Shown one piece after another: positions 28,868 through 37,699 of a stretch of DNA of 64,000 nucleotides. The position numbers were made by a program, and so were the translations under genes. The notes below the pieces were generated by a model. That model had not been told where the DNA came from, searched no databases, and worked only from the letters and a program-made list of their open reading frames with translations. Position 1 is the stretch's first letter. Each line of letters begins with the position of its first letter. Origin of the DNA: Pseudoalteromonas arctica A 37-1-2 (GTDB lineage Bacteria > Pseudomonadota > Gammaproteobacteria > Enterobacterales > Alteromonadaceae); the NCBI RefSeq assembly GCF_000238395.3, contig NZ_CP011026.1:434001-498000 (forward strand), read 5' to 3'.

Positions 28868-28886
28868 TGCGGCTTTTAAAGCCGCA
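28868..28886 (+). terminator. Hairpin between the channel gene and the TetR gene
   Basis: tgcggctt/aagccgca stem with a tight loop but no T-run after it. It may reduce, not stop, read-through into the regulator gene. Confidence 0.4.
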
Positions 28887-28959
28887 TTACATATTTACAT
28901 GGCAAGACTATTTATAGCTCTTGCTTTACTGGGTTTATGACTTGGTAGTGGAGTTGAAC

Positions 28960-29586
28960 ATGAAGCCTAAAGCAAAAAGGCAAACAGATCCCGCGATAGC
29001 ACTTGCTAGGCGTGAGCAAATATTAACAGCTGCTGCAGAGTGTTTTCGCCGAAAAGGTTACCACGGTGCAGGCATGGCTGAAATATCTAAAACGGCAGGG
29101 ATGAGTGCGGGCCATATTTATAATTACTTTGAAAGTAAAGAAGCCATTATAGAAAGCATTATTGAAAAAGACATGGAAGAAATGTTTTCTATCTTCCAAC
29201 AGTTTGAAGATCACCCAGGTGATGTTTTAGCAGCTCTTTTAGATGGCTTAAACATTGGTGTGCAAAGGCACATGGACACAGGGGCATGTGTAGTTGATTT
29301 AGATATGATGGCTGAAGCAGGTCGAAATGTTAAAGTAGCTTCATTGCTACGTGATATGGATACTCAAGCACGCGGGCGCATGAGACAGCTTTTAACTAGC
29401 GAGCGAAGTGCGCTCAAAGACATTGATGAGCTTGAACTTGAAAGTCGAATTAATGTTATTTTTTCGATGATGGCAGGGTTATTACTTAGAAAGTTACTCT
29501 ACCCTGAGCTCACCGAAGAAACGGTACTAATAGCGCTTCGCCCGGCGATGAAAACATTACTGATGCCATTTGATAAAGCGCAGTAA
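28960..29586 (+). CDS. TetR/AcrR-family regulator of the RND operon
   Basis: A 208-aa repressor. N-terminal TetR HTH: REQILTAAAECFRRKGYHGAG, then ISKTAGMSAGHIYNYFESKEAI. The C-terminal half is a ligand-binding helical domain without a close signature. The ATG at 28960 has a GGAG; the longer frame from a TTG at 28921 is disfavoured. Placed 96 bp after the efflux operon on the same strand, it most likely represses it through the palindrome at 23092-23115. Confidence 0.88.
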   Translation: MKPKAKRQTDPAIALARREQILTAAAECFRRKGYHGAGMAEISKTAGMSAGHIYNYFESKEAIIESIIEKDMEEMFSIFQQFEDHPGDVLAALLDGLNIGVQRHMDTGACVVDLDMMAEAGRNVKVASLLRDMDTQARGRMRQLLTSERSALKDIDELELESRINVIFSMMAGLLLRKLLYPELTEETVLIALRPAMKTLLMPFDKAQ

Positions 29587-29610
29587 CGCTCAAAATAAAT
29601 AACCAAAAGT

Positions 29611-29640
29611 AAGCTAGCCAATACTTTGGCTAGCTTTTTT
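29611..29640 (+). terminator. Terminator of the TetR gene
   Basis: Stem aagctagcca/tggctagctt, 6-nt loop, then a T-run. It separates this gene from the convergent HupE/UreJ gene and may act for both. Confidence 0.88.
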
Positions 29641-29652
29641 ATTTTAGTCTAT

Positions 29653-30765
29653 TTAAAATCGCTCGATTGACCACTGAAGTGCAATGATTGCGATAGCAAC
29701 GGAGCCCATTGGCATTAACCACTTTTTATACCAAGTGTAGTGTCGTACATAAATGAGTATTGGTAAGGCTACTAGTAAGATACTAAGTTGACCGATTTCG
29801 ACGCCTAAATTAAACGCCAATATACTAAGCAGTTGATAGTCGCTCGACAAGCCAAGTTCGCCAAGTACGCTCGCAAATCCCATCCCATGTAGTAAACCAA
29901 AAGCAAAAGTAAGCCAACCTAAACGAAGTACCAACGGCCACACATTATTTAATGCTGCAAATAAAACCGATATAGCAATTCCAAGCTCTACCCAGCGGCT
30001 ATTTGGTGATACAAAGTTCATAGCTGTTGCGGTAAGCGTAATAGAGTGCGCAAGCGTAAACGCGGTTACTATCCATGCTGTGTGTTTAATAATTTGTTTT
30101 TTAGAGCTAATACCTTGCCATGCTTTATCGCTGCGTTTTAAAACACAGGTAAGTAACAGGGCGATTAAAAATAAAATATGATCAATACCAATCCAAATAT
30201 GTAAAACACCCTGATACACGTATTGATTAAACGTACTTAAATAACTTGTTTGCTCAAAGCTGAACGTTTGTTGTGCCTCGTTGATATTAAATACACGAGA
30301 TACACCGTTTATATTTACGATGGATTTATGATTGGCATCGGTATTAAAAAAAGCAGAATAGGAAAGGGAGATTGCTTCATTGTCATCACAACTAAACAGC
30401 AGCGGAATCACCAAATAAGGCTGGTTAAAATGGTTATCTAGTTGATAGATACCTTCACTTTTTATAAGGCATGATTGCGCGTTTTGCGTGATATTTAAAT
30501 TTTCTTCAATGAAGTTATTAATTGAGCTGCGTTTTGCTTTTATTTCTGCCCACGAAATTTGCCCGTTTTTATCTAAATCCAGAGGCACTGCGTGCTCTAA
30601 GTCGGCTATATTTATTTGCCAAGTACCCATGTATTGGTTTTTGTTGGTGTCGTTATTGTTCTCGCTATTTAAGGTTATATAACTTGTACTTAGTTGATGG
30701 GCAAAGCTGTAAGTTGAAAAAATGCACAGCATTAAAGTGAGTATAAATAGATAAGGCGTTTTCAT
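29653..30765 (-). CDS. HupE/UreJ-family membrane protein with N-terminal EF-hand domain
   Basis: A 370-aa protein: signal peptide (1-22), a periplasmic domain of about 160 residues, then about seven TM segments. The membrane half has the HupE/UreJ metal motif H189-x5-D195-H196 and FGLLHGMGF with H293, plus H240. The periplasmic part contains a perfect EF-hand loop D63-x-D65-x-N67-G68-x-I70-x-x-x-E74. HupE relatives are nickel or cobalt permeases; the metal here is not known. Last gene of the DUF4331 module, overlapping the TPR gene by 4 bp. Confidence 0.82.
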   Translation of the reverse strand: MKTPYLFILTLMLCIFSTYSFAHQLSTSYITLNSENNNDTNKNQYMGTWQINIADLEHAVPLDLDKNGQISWAEIKAKRSSINNFIEENLNITQNAQSCLIKSEGIYQLDNHFNQPYLVIPLLFSCDDNEAISLSYSAFFNTDANHKSIVNINGVSRVFNINEAQQTFSFEQTSYLSTFNQYVYQGVLHIWIGIDHILFLIALLLTCVLKRSDKAWQGISSKKQIIKHTAWIVTAFTLAHSITLTATAMNFVSPNSRWVELGIAISVLFAALNNVWPLVLRLGWLTFAFGLLHGMGFASVLGELGLSSDYQLLSILAFNLGVEIGQLSILLVALPILIYVRHYTWYKKWLMPMGSVAIAIIALQWSIERF

Positions 30766-31787
30766 AGTGTGTCTCGTTGCATCGCTTTTGCTTGAGTAAG
30801 TAATTGCTCATCGGTGCTCATTTTAGCCTGTTGCCAATTAATATGAGCCCAGTAAAGTGCTTTTTCGCGATTTGGTTGTACATCAAGGTAATATTTAGCT
30901 AAGTCACTTGCATGAAAAGAATCTTTACGAAGCTCTCGTAGTGTAACTCTTTGCGCCATTGTATTTTGCCATTTTTTATCGCGTTTATTTAGTTTTTTTT
31001 CTGCGATTGAAAGTCTTAGCAAAATAGCATCCTCTAAATTACTTTTATCAGGAAGCAGTACGCTTAATGTATTTAATACTTGTTGTGGTTGATTTAGAGC
31101 AATTTGAATATCGGCCCATAAAACAATAAGGCTCACAGGGGCTTGAACTAAATCTACACTTTGTAAGTGAGACAACGCTTGTTTGTAGTTATTTAAACGG
31201 TAGCTCATTTCACTTAAAACATGGTTTGTAGCTAGGCTAGTTTGATTATTATTTATAATTTTTACTAATGCTTGGTAGCTGTCTAAAACGCTTTCATGTT
31301 GGCTTTGTACATCGAGTACACAGGTGCTAGCAGTAATAGTGCTTACTTGCCCAATTAAGGCTACGCAGTGTTTTTTTGCTTGTGCGAACTTACCTTGAGT
31401 CATAAATATATTGGCTAGCAATAAATGGCTATTACTATGTTTTGGCTCTTTAATCAAAACGTTGTTAGCAATATCAATAGCTTCGTCAAAAAGGTGCTCT
31501 TTTTGTAAAACGCGAGCATATAAGTAACCAATTTGAGATGAGGGTGTTTGTTTATATAGCTGGGCTAAACGGGTTTTAAGTAGCCCCTGTAAGCGCTCTG
31601 TTTGGCCGGCATATTGGCTGTTAGTGACTAATGTATTTATTTCGTCAACAGAGAGGGAAGCACTAAGCGTTGAATTACTGTTAGCAATAACTGCATCATC
31701 TTTTGGGGTAAAAGGCGCAGCGCTTAACGCAAGGGGTGTTAGGCATAAAGTAATAAATGCGACGGACTTAAAAATTGATAAATGCAT
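30762..31787 (-). CDS. Exported tetratricopeptide-repeat protein
   Basis: A 341-aa exported protein: signal peptide to about residue 23 (ALSAAP), then helical TPR-like repeats (for example PKHSNSHLLLANIFMTQGKFAQAKKH) across the rest. TPRs mediate protein contacts. The ATG at 31787 is chosen because AAAGGA precedes it. It overlaps the HupE-like gene by 4 bp, so these two are tightly coupled; the lipoprotein gene is 53 bp upstream. Confidence 0.78.
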   Translation of the reverse strand: MHLSIFKSVAFITLCLTPLALSAAPFTPKDDAVIANSNSTLSASLSVDEINTLVTNSQYAGQTERLQGLLKTRLAQLYKQTPSSQIGYLYARVLQKEHLFDEAIDIANNVLIKEPKHSNSHLLLANIFMTQGKFAQAKKHCVALIGQVSTITASTCVLDVQSQHESVLDSYQALVKIINNNQTSLATNHVLSEMSYRLNNYKQALSHLQSVDLVQAPVSLIVLWADIQIALNQPQQVLNTLSVLLPDKSNLEDAILLRLSIAEKKLNKRDKKWQNTMAQRVTLRELRKDSFHASDLAKYYLDVQPNREKALYWAHINWQQAKMSTDEQLLTQAKAMQRDTL

Positions 31788-31840
31788 TATAAATATCCTT
31801 TGAAAAAAGCCATCCATGGCCTGTCAGCTTAATTACTTGG

Positions 31841-32350
31841 TTAGTTACCGTTTGTTGAAATTAATCCATCAACATTGGTATCGGTGTTTGTAAACACCCG
31901 ACCGTTAACAGTTAACGGCTCTGCATTTGGGGCTTGATTAAATGCATCGGTTGCAAATTGAGCAAAGTCGACTTGTAGTGCGTCAATTGTAATGTTCACT
32001 GTTGCAGTTACTTGCGAATTAACGCCATCACTTACACCAAACATAAAACTATCTGAACCTGTCACTTCTTTATTCGGTGTATAGGTAAAGTTACCATCGC
32101 TATTAACGGTAACAGTTCCGAGAGTTGGCTCACTTGTTAACGAGTAAGTCAGTGAATCGCCATCATTGTCGGTTGCGCTAAGCATATCGGTAATGCTTAC
32201 TTCAGTTTGTGTAGTTAGTATTGCATCACTTGCTGTAGGCGCTGTGTTTACAACCGGTGTAGGTTGTTTTTTATCGTCATCGCTACTACATGCTCCCAAT
32301 GTTAATGCACTGAGGAGAACACAAATATGGGTAGTTTTTAAATTACGCAT
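31841..32350 (-). CDS. Lipoprotein with one cadherin/Ig-like repeat
   Basis: A 169-aa lipoprotein: lipobox LGAC (C21), an acidic spacer, then a bacterial Ig/cadherin-like tandem-type domain (NTAPTASDAIL...ATDNDGDSLTYSL...GTVTVNSDGNFTYTPN, SDSFMFGVSDG). Acidic DNDGD residues suggest Ca2+. The last 45 residues form an unassigned tail. It follows the DUF4331 gene by 11 bp and belongs to the same operon. Confidence 0.8.
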   Translation of the reverse strand: MRNLKTTHICVLLSALTLGACSSDDDKKQPTPVVNTAPTASDAILTTQTEVSITDMLSATDNDGDSLTYSLTSEPTLGTVTVNSDGNFTYTPNKEVTGSDSFMFGVSDGVNSQVTATVNITIDALQVDFAQFATDAFNQAPNAEPLTVNGRVFTNTDTNVDGLISTNGN

Positions 32351-32361
32351 TATTTTACTCC

Positions 32362-33954
32362 TTATTTAGAGCCAGTAAGTGGTGTTGCAAGGTATGGGAA
32401 TGATGAATTCATCATTGTTGCATCAATAGGCGCGCCGTCTGTAAATGGGACTGTGCCTGTATTAGCATCCTCTGGTGCACAAAGTCCTAAATCAGTGTCT
32501 TCACCATTTACAGGAATAGGATGACATAAACGACCCATCACAACACGAAGTGCAATATCAACCACATCATCACCCGGGCGACGACCATTTGGAAAGCCGG
32601 CTAAATCATTACCCGCTACACCAAATGCAGATTGATCAGCTTGCGCTGTTGCTGCAATGCCTGTATTTAAACGTAGCATCTCTGAAGGTGTTACAGTTGC
32701 TTGCTGATTAACGCCTGCAAAACCTGTTAAAAATGCAGTGATTAAATCAGTACGCGGGAAGTTTGTGGGTGCCAGTGTTTCTAAGTTTGCGCCAAGGGTC
32801 GTATTAACAGCATCTTTAAACAAAATGTTTAATAACTCAGGTAGTGCTGGATGAGATACATAATCTAAAAATTGTGCATCATCTTTAGGGTGAGCAGTAG
32901 AGAATGTGTCTTTGTCTTTAATGCCAATTACAAGCTCGTTTACAAGCGGGCTACCCAAGCGTGAAACTTGTGTTAAAGCACCACCATTAACGGCGTTATT
33001 AGCAAATTTAGCATTAGGGTTTAATACGCGAGCTTGAGGTAGGCTTGCTGTTGTCCACGAACCTATTACGCCGTTACCTTCACCTACAACACAACTTTTA
33101 GGAATTTCGATAGCGATTGACGTTACGTTTTTATCTGCAAGGTCGTCGTTATCAGCTGATTGTGTTATACCACCTGGAAAACCACCGCCGTCACCAGCAC
33201 CAGGGGCGCTATCACCCTCTACAGGTACATAGTTAACTAAATCAAATGTTTTACCTAGGTTAACTACAAATGGGTCTTTACGTTGTCCTACAAAAACTTG
33301 TGCCATGCTTTCACAGTTAGGAATTGAAACCTGATACACAAATTGGTCAGCGTAAGTTTGGTAATCGCTCATTGAACCAAATGTTTTATTGCCCACATAA
33401 TCAAGTGGTTTAGAAAATGTACTTGAGTTTGATGCTGTGTTGTTTAATACCGTTGTTTCGCCAGTACGCTGCGCGCCGCGAATCATGCTCATTGTGTATG
33501 ATTCACTAAAATTTGCAGCGCTGTCATCACCGGCAGATACACCGCCTACATTTTTAAGCGGTACAGACACGGTGCGTTGATTACCTTCAGGTCCAACAGT
33601 TAATTGCACACCTTGGTTATCATTAGGAAGCATGCTTTTAAAGTTAAACGCAAATGTAATATCTTCAACAGCATCGCCGTCGTTATCTATATGAATGCTG
33701 TAGGTGGCATCTGGGTCCATTGCAAAGTAATTAGGACCGCCGTAGGCGTCTTGCAGCGGGATATAGTTAGCAATTAATGTTACAAAATCATCACGACCTT
33801 GCTCGTAACTATTAAATACATAAAAATCGGTTGAATCTAAAGTCGGGAAACGGCTTATATTTGGCGCTTCTCTGTGGCTTGATGCTTCACTTGGTGCACT
33901 TACAAACGTACTACATATTACTACTGCGAGTATTGATGGAGTTAAAGCTTTCAT
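32362..33954 (-). CDS. Secreted DUF4331 protein
   Basis: A 530-aa exported protein (signal peptide 1-24). It begins with the family hallmark SSHREAP, followed by TDFYVFNSYE, and has DNDGD-type acidic loops. DUF4331 function is not established. AAAGGA precedes the ATG. About 37 bp upstream lies an ECF-type promoter signature identical to the one before the adjacent sigma-factor gene. It leads the operon DUF4331-lipoprotein-TPR-HupE. Confidence 0.85.
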   Translation of the reverse strand: MKALTPSILAVVICSTFVSAPSEASSHREAPNISRFPTLDSTDFYVFNSYEQGRDDFVTLIANYIPLQDAYGGPNYFAMDPDATYSIHIDNDGDAVEDITFAFNFKSMLPNDNQGVQLTVGPEGNQRTVSVPLKNVGGVSAGDDSAANFSESYTMSMIRGAQRTGETTVLNNTASNSSTFSKPLDYVGNKTFGSMSDYQTYADQFVYQVSIPNCESMAQVFVGQRKDPFVVNLGKTFDLVNYVPVEGDSAPGAGDGGGFPGGITQSADNDDLADKNVTSIAIEIPKSCVVGEGNGVIGSWTTASLPQARVLNPNAKFANNAVNGGALTQVSRLGSPLVNELVIGIKDKDTFSTAHPKDDAQFLDYVSHPALPELLNILFKDAVNTTLGANLETLAPTNFPRTDLITAFLTGFAGVNQQATVTPSEMLRLNTGIAATAQADQSAFGVAGNDLAGFPNGRRPGDDVVDIALRVVMGRLCHPIPVNGEDTDLGLCAPEDANTGTVPFTDGAPIDATMMNSSFPYLATPLTGSK

Positions 33955-33990
33955 GACTTTGTCCTTTAGTTTTGATTGAAGTCATAGCTA

Positions 33991-34020
33991 ATAACGGGGC
34001 AGGATTTAAATTGGATGCAA
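33991..34020 (-). promoter_or_regulatory. ECF-type promoter of the DUF4331 operon
   Basis: On the minus strand: TTGCATCCAA (34020-34011), a 14-nt spacer, then CGTTAT (33996-33991). The same element with the same spacing precedes the sigma gene. The upstream T6 tract is also shared. Confidence 0.72.
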
Positions 34021-34112
34021 AAAAGTTAAATTATTTTTATTTATTGTTAATAAAGTTTTGAAGAAGGTTGGCTGCTTTATGTAAGCAGCCAACTTTGGTC
34101 ATAATAGTAGGG

Positions 34113-34796
34113 TTATAAAAGTACTAGCTCTGTGGTGTAAAGCACTTCAGTAGGAGAACCATTTTGTGAGCCGCCAATAGGTTCTAAGCTCACTGCTAGC
34201 AATGCAATATCACTTGCGTTAAAACGGTTATCTTTTAATAATATTTTACTGCCTTGCTTGGGAAGTAAACCCAATGAAATAGGTGCATCTTGACCTTTTA
34301 AAATCATCCACAACTCATAATCTTTATTAGTTTGGGCAACCAATTGGCTACTGGCTTTAATTGAGAGCCCTTGCTCGCTTACATCAATAAACCATAATGA
34401 TTGTTTATCTTGATTTTGAACCAAAGCAATTTGTTGAGTGTGCATAACATTGGTACTAGGTTGAATAACCAAAAAGGCTAAAACAATACACGCAGCAGTT
34501 GCCACAAAAGACCATGTACGCCAAATTGAAGGCTTGGTATGTATGACTGTTTTACTTGTTTGTGGCCTGTTTTCAATACGCTGTAGTATATTGACCCATA
34601 CATCGTCACGTGGTGTTTGCGGTGTAATAGCACTCGCTAAGTTGTTTAGGTTTTGCTCCCATATATTTGTTGCTTCACGTGCTTGATTTGAGTTAAGTAA
34701 CAGACGCTGAAAACGCTTACGGGCAAGCCCTCTAAGTGTGCCAAGCACGTACTGCCCAGCAAGCGCGTCTAATAGTTCGGGTTTATTATAATTCAT
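34113..34796 (-). CDS. Anti-sigma factor (RskA/anti-sigma-K type)
   Basis: A 227-aa membrane anti-sigma factor: cytosolic N-terminal helices (ELLDALAGQYVLGTLRGLAR), one TM segment (about 92-112) and a periplasmic RskA-like C-terminal domain with YELWMI and SLEPIGGSQNGSPTE. The ATG at 34796 overlaps the sigma stop (ATGA), typical of coupled sigma/anti-sigma pairs. It should hold the ECF sigma inactive until a signal acts on its periplasmic domain. Confidence 0.87.
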   Translation of the reverse strand: MNYNKPELLDALAGQYVLGTLRGLARKRFQRLLLNSNQAREATNIWEQNLNNLASAITPQTPRDDVWVNILQRIENRPQTSKTVIHTKPSIWRTWSFVATAACIVLAFLVIQPSTNVMHTQQIALVQNQDKQSLWFIDVSEQGLSIKASSQLVAQTNKDYELWMILKGQDAPISLGLLPKQGSKILLKDNRFNASDIALLAVSLEPIGGSQNGSPTEVLYTTELVLL

Positions 34797-35317
34797 AATG
34801 TTAAACACCTTTGTAGCTGCATAAGACCACGCCTGATCCAGCTTTTAACTGTACCTAATGGCGTTTCTATATGATCAACTAGCTCGCTATGACTCAGCCC
34901 CTTATAATAAGCTAAGTGAATAGCTTGTTTTTGTTGCGGCTCAAGCTGTTCGATACAATTAACCAGTTTTGTTTCTTCATCGTAATTAACGTCAACACTT
35001 TCATTTTCATATTCGTCATCGCCTAATGACTGCTCTTTTCGTACTTTGTGATAGCGTAGTGAGTCAAGACTTCTATACCTAACTATACTTATCATCCAAC
35101 TAATAACGGTGCCTTTAGAGGCGTTATATTCAGATGCGTTATGCCAAATTTTTATAAAAGCGTCTTGTAGTGCCTCTTCCGCGTAAGCTCTGTTAGTGAG
35201 CATATTTAAACTAATGGCAAAAAGTTTGCCGCTAGTTTGTTGATATAAACTTGAGAAAGCATTTTTGTCTCCTTGTGCTGTTGCGCACAAAAGAGGGAGT
35301 AAATCATCGTTATCCAT
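34793..35317 (-). CDS. ECF RNA polymerase sigma factor (SigK-like)
   Basis: A 174-aa group IV sigma factor: region 2 (KLFAISLNMLTNRAYAEEALQDAFIKIWH) and region 4 (LEPQQKQAIHLAYYKGLSHSEL...TPLGTVKSWIRRGL). Coupled with the RskA-type anti-sigma gene. The ATG at 35317 is used; the frame could be extended to a TTG at 35377, but that lies inside the -35 element of the gene's own promoter and would be upstream of the transcript start. Confidence 0.9.
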   Translation of the reverse strand: MDNDDLLPLLCATAQGDKNAFSSLYQQTSGKLFAISLNMLTNRAYAEEALQDAFIKIWHNASEYNASKGTVISWMISIVRYRSLDSLRYHKVRKEQSLGDDEYENESVDVNYDEETKLVNCIEQLEPQQKQAIHLAYYKGLSHSELVDHIETPLGTVKSWIRRGLMQLQRCLTL

Positions 35318-35347
35318 AGGGGTCCTGTTTTTCTTATTATCATTGAG

Positions 35348-35377
35348 TAAACGGTTGAGAGTGTGATTTGGATGCAA
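35348..35377 (-). promoter_or_regulatory. Autoregulatory ECF-type promoter of the sigma gene
   Basis: On the minus strand: TTGCATCCAA (35377-35368), 14-nt spacer, CGTTTA (35353-35348). It matches the element at 33991-34020 in both boxes and spacing. It leaves a leader of about 25 nt before the ATG. Confidence 0.72.
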
Positions 35378-35666
35378 AAAATTTAATTGATTTTTAGATT
35401 AGCTGTTTTATACGTTAGTACAAGCAATAACCGATCAGTGTTTGAAATTTAGACGTATAAGTATAATTTATTCACATGCTTGTAAAAAATGCACAAAGAG
35501 CAGATTGCACTTAAATTTATTTTATTATTAACATTATATATCAATGGCTTATGATTTTAATTTGAATTTAAAATGCCATTTATATGGCGTGATATTTGCA
35601 AAAGAGTACATAAAGCCGTTTAAATTAAAATTAGAAAATCGGAATCATTTACACAAAGGAGAGACT

Positions 35667-37286
35667 ATGTGGGCTGCAATTGGTTATTCACTTTTAGCAT
35701 TACTACTTATTTTTATTGGTTGGGAAGTAAACTCTGTTTACTTTGCTATTGTTTTTTATTGGACTGCACTGTCACTTTTATTAGTGAGTACCGCATATAT
35801 TTTTAATACAGCAAAAATATTTAGAAAACGTGAAAATGGGGTGATCCCATTTTATATACGTTGGGCGTTTGTGCCATTTTTATTTGGTGTGCAAATTTAT
35901 AATGCCTGGTCACGTAAGCGCGATAAAGTGCCGCCAATTCAAAAAATAAACGAAAACCTATTTTTAGCTTGCCGATTATTTCCCTCAGACATAGACACAT
36001 TAAAAGATAACGGAATTACGGCAATTTTAGATGTTACGTGTGAATTTGATGGACTCGAGTGGAGTTCAACACAAGAGAATATAAATTACTTAAACATTCC
36101 GGTGCTCGATCATAGTATTCCTACCCATTCTCAGTTAAATCAGGCTATTAATTGGATACATCATCATATTAAAGAAAACCGTCGCGTAGTTGTACATTGT
36201 GCTTTAGGCCGTGGGCGCTCTGTTTTTGTAATGGCGGCTTATTTATTGAGTCAAAACAAAAATGCAGATGTACATGAAGTACTTGCACAAATAAAGGAAA
36301 CCCGCGAAACCGCAAACTTAAATAAGCATCAGCTGCGTCATTTAGCTAAGCGTCATAAAAAAGGCGAATTACTGATTAAAAACAAAGCAGTTTTAATTGC
36401 AAATCCAGTATCTGGTACACGATTATGGCAAGAAAAAGAGCACTTAATTGTTGCGCGGTTATCGGCCTATTACGATTTAAAAGTACTTACTACTTCACAA
36501 GACGTAAACGGTATTGAGCTGGCTAAACAAGCGATTACGCAAAAACCAGACATGATAATAGCGTGTGGAGGCGATGGTACAGTGGCCGAAGTTGCAAGCG
36601 TACTTGTAAATACACAATGTAAGCTAGGTATTATACCAATGGGGACTGCAAACGCACTTGCGCATGTGTTGATGGGGATTAGCTCTAAATTTATTCCTGT
36701 TGAACAAGCTTGTGACTTAATTATAGATGGTCAAACAAGCACAATAGATACCGCTTATTGTAATAACGAATTAGTACTACTACTCGCGGGTATTGGTTTT
36801 GAGCAATCTATGATAGAAAAAGCAGATAGAGAGTCGAAAAATAAGTCGGGGCAACTTGCCTATTTAAATGGCTTTTTTGAAGCGTTTGGCGAGCAAAAAT
36901 CACAGTTACTTAGTGTGAAACTCGATGATAATGAGCCGAAAGAAATATGTACAAATAGCTTTATTGTGGCTAATGCTGCGCCTTTTACAACGTTATTGGC
37001 TCAAGGTGGTGGGCAGCCAAATCATAGTGACGGGCTTCTTGATGTGAATTGGCTAACACCAAATAATGAAAATTCTACGACAATATTGAGTATTGCAGAA
37101 CTGATGTTTAGCAGTTTAACGCAAACACATTTAGCTATAAATTCGCATCATACAAATGCTAAAAGAGTCGAGGTGACAGGCGAAGGAGAGCTTAAGTACG
37201 TACTTGACGGTGAAGTTAAAACTGCTCACAAACTCGTTATTACTATTGAGCCGGCCTCATTAAATGTGATTTGCAAAGAGCAATAA
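35667..37286 (+). CDS. Dual-specificity phosphatase fused to a diacylglycerol/lipid kinase
   Basis: A 539-aa membrane-anchored fusion. Two N-terminal TM segments (about 5-50) precede a phosphatase domain with the P-loop HCALGRGR (177-184, nucleophile C178). From residue 245 a DAGK/YegS-like catalytic domain follows, with ANPVSG, CGGDGT (300-305) and PMGTANALA. The start at 35667 has AAGGAG; the frame continues upstream to 35544 but lacks such a site. A phosphatase that removes a phosphate joined to a kinase that adds one to lipids suggests a role in phospholipid turnover; substrates are unknown. Confidence 0.87.
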   Translation: MWAAIGYSLLALLLIFIGWEVNSVYFAIVFYWTALSLLLVSTAYIFNTAKIFRKRENGVIPFYIRWAFVPFLFGVQIYNAWSRKRDKVPPIQKINENLFLACRLFPSDIDTLKDNGITAILDVTCEFDGLEWSSTQENINYLNIPVLDHSIPTHSQLNQAINWIHHHIKENRRVVVHCALGRGRSVFVMAAYLLSQNKNADVHEVLAQIKETRETANLNKHQLRHLAKRHKKGELLIKNKAVLIANPVSGTRLWQEKEHLIVARLSAYYDLKVLTTSQDVNGIELAKQAITQKPDMIIACGGDGTVAEVASVLVNTQCKLGIIPMGTANALAHVLMGISSKFIPVEQACDLIIDGQTSTIDTAYCNNELVLLLAGIGFEQSMIEKADRESKNKSGQLAYLNGFFEAFGEQKSQLLSVKLDDNEPKEICTNSFIVANAAPFTTLLAQGGGQPNHSDGLLDVNWLTPNNENSTTILSIAELMFSSLTQTHLAINSHHTNAKRVEVTGEGELKYVLDGEVKTAHKLVITIEPASLNVICKEQ

Positions 37287-37304
37287 ATCGCGCTAATTAC
37301 AATC

Positions 37305-37333
37305 AAAAAAGGAGCTAAATTAGCTCCTTTTTT
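37305..37333. terminator. Bidirectional terminator
   Basis: aaaaaaggagcta/tagctcctttttt with a 3-nt loop between two convergent genes; A and T runs serve both directions. Confidence 0.9.
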
Positions 37334-37336
37334 ACA

Positions 37337-37651
37337 TCATTTTTTAATTGATGGCCAAACAAACCCTGTTGTATCCGGCGCTTGAGAAGATGTTTCTCTC
37401 GGCGCACTTTTTGGTCTACGAATAGGTTTGTTATTTATAGTGTGAATATAAAGTGCTTCCACTTTATCGCGAGCCCAAGGCGTTTTACGCAAAAACTTTA
37501 AACTCGATTTAATGCTCGGTTGATCAGTAAAGCATTTGATTTTTACTTGCTCGCCAAGTGTTCTCCAGCCAAGTCGCTGTTCTAACTCAACAAGTATTTG
37601 TTCTAACGTTACCCCATGTAAAGGGTTTTTAGGTTGATTATCCATAGCCAT
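37337..37651 (-). CDS. VF530-family (DUF2132) small protein
   Basis: A 104-aa protein with the VF530 signature: [46 protein letters not shown]530 is a small DNA-binding-like fold, function unknown. The tail from residue 72 is basic and Pro-rich. Two Met starts (37651, 37645) are possible. Confidence 0.85.
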   Translation of the reverse strand: MAMDNQPKNPLHGVTLEQILVELEQRLGWRTLGEQVKIKCFTDQPSIKSSLKFLRKTPWARDKVEALYIHTINNKPIRRPKSAPRETSSQAPDTTGFVWPSIKK

Positions 37652-37699
37652 ACTACTTATTTAAACTGCGTGCATTGTAGCTCAAATCATCTTTTAGCG

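Noticed and set aside
35318-35377. Extended N-terminus of the ECF sigma factor from TTG 35377
   Set aside because: The TTG is inside the TTGCATCCAA -35 box and upstream of the likely transcript start; ATG 35317 fits the family length.
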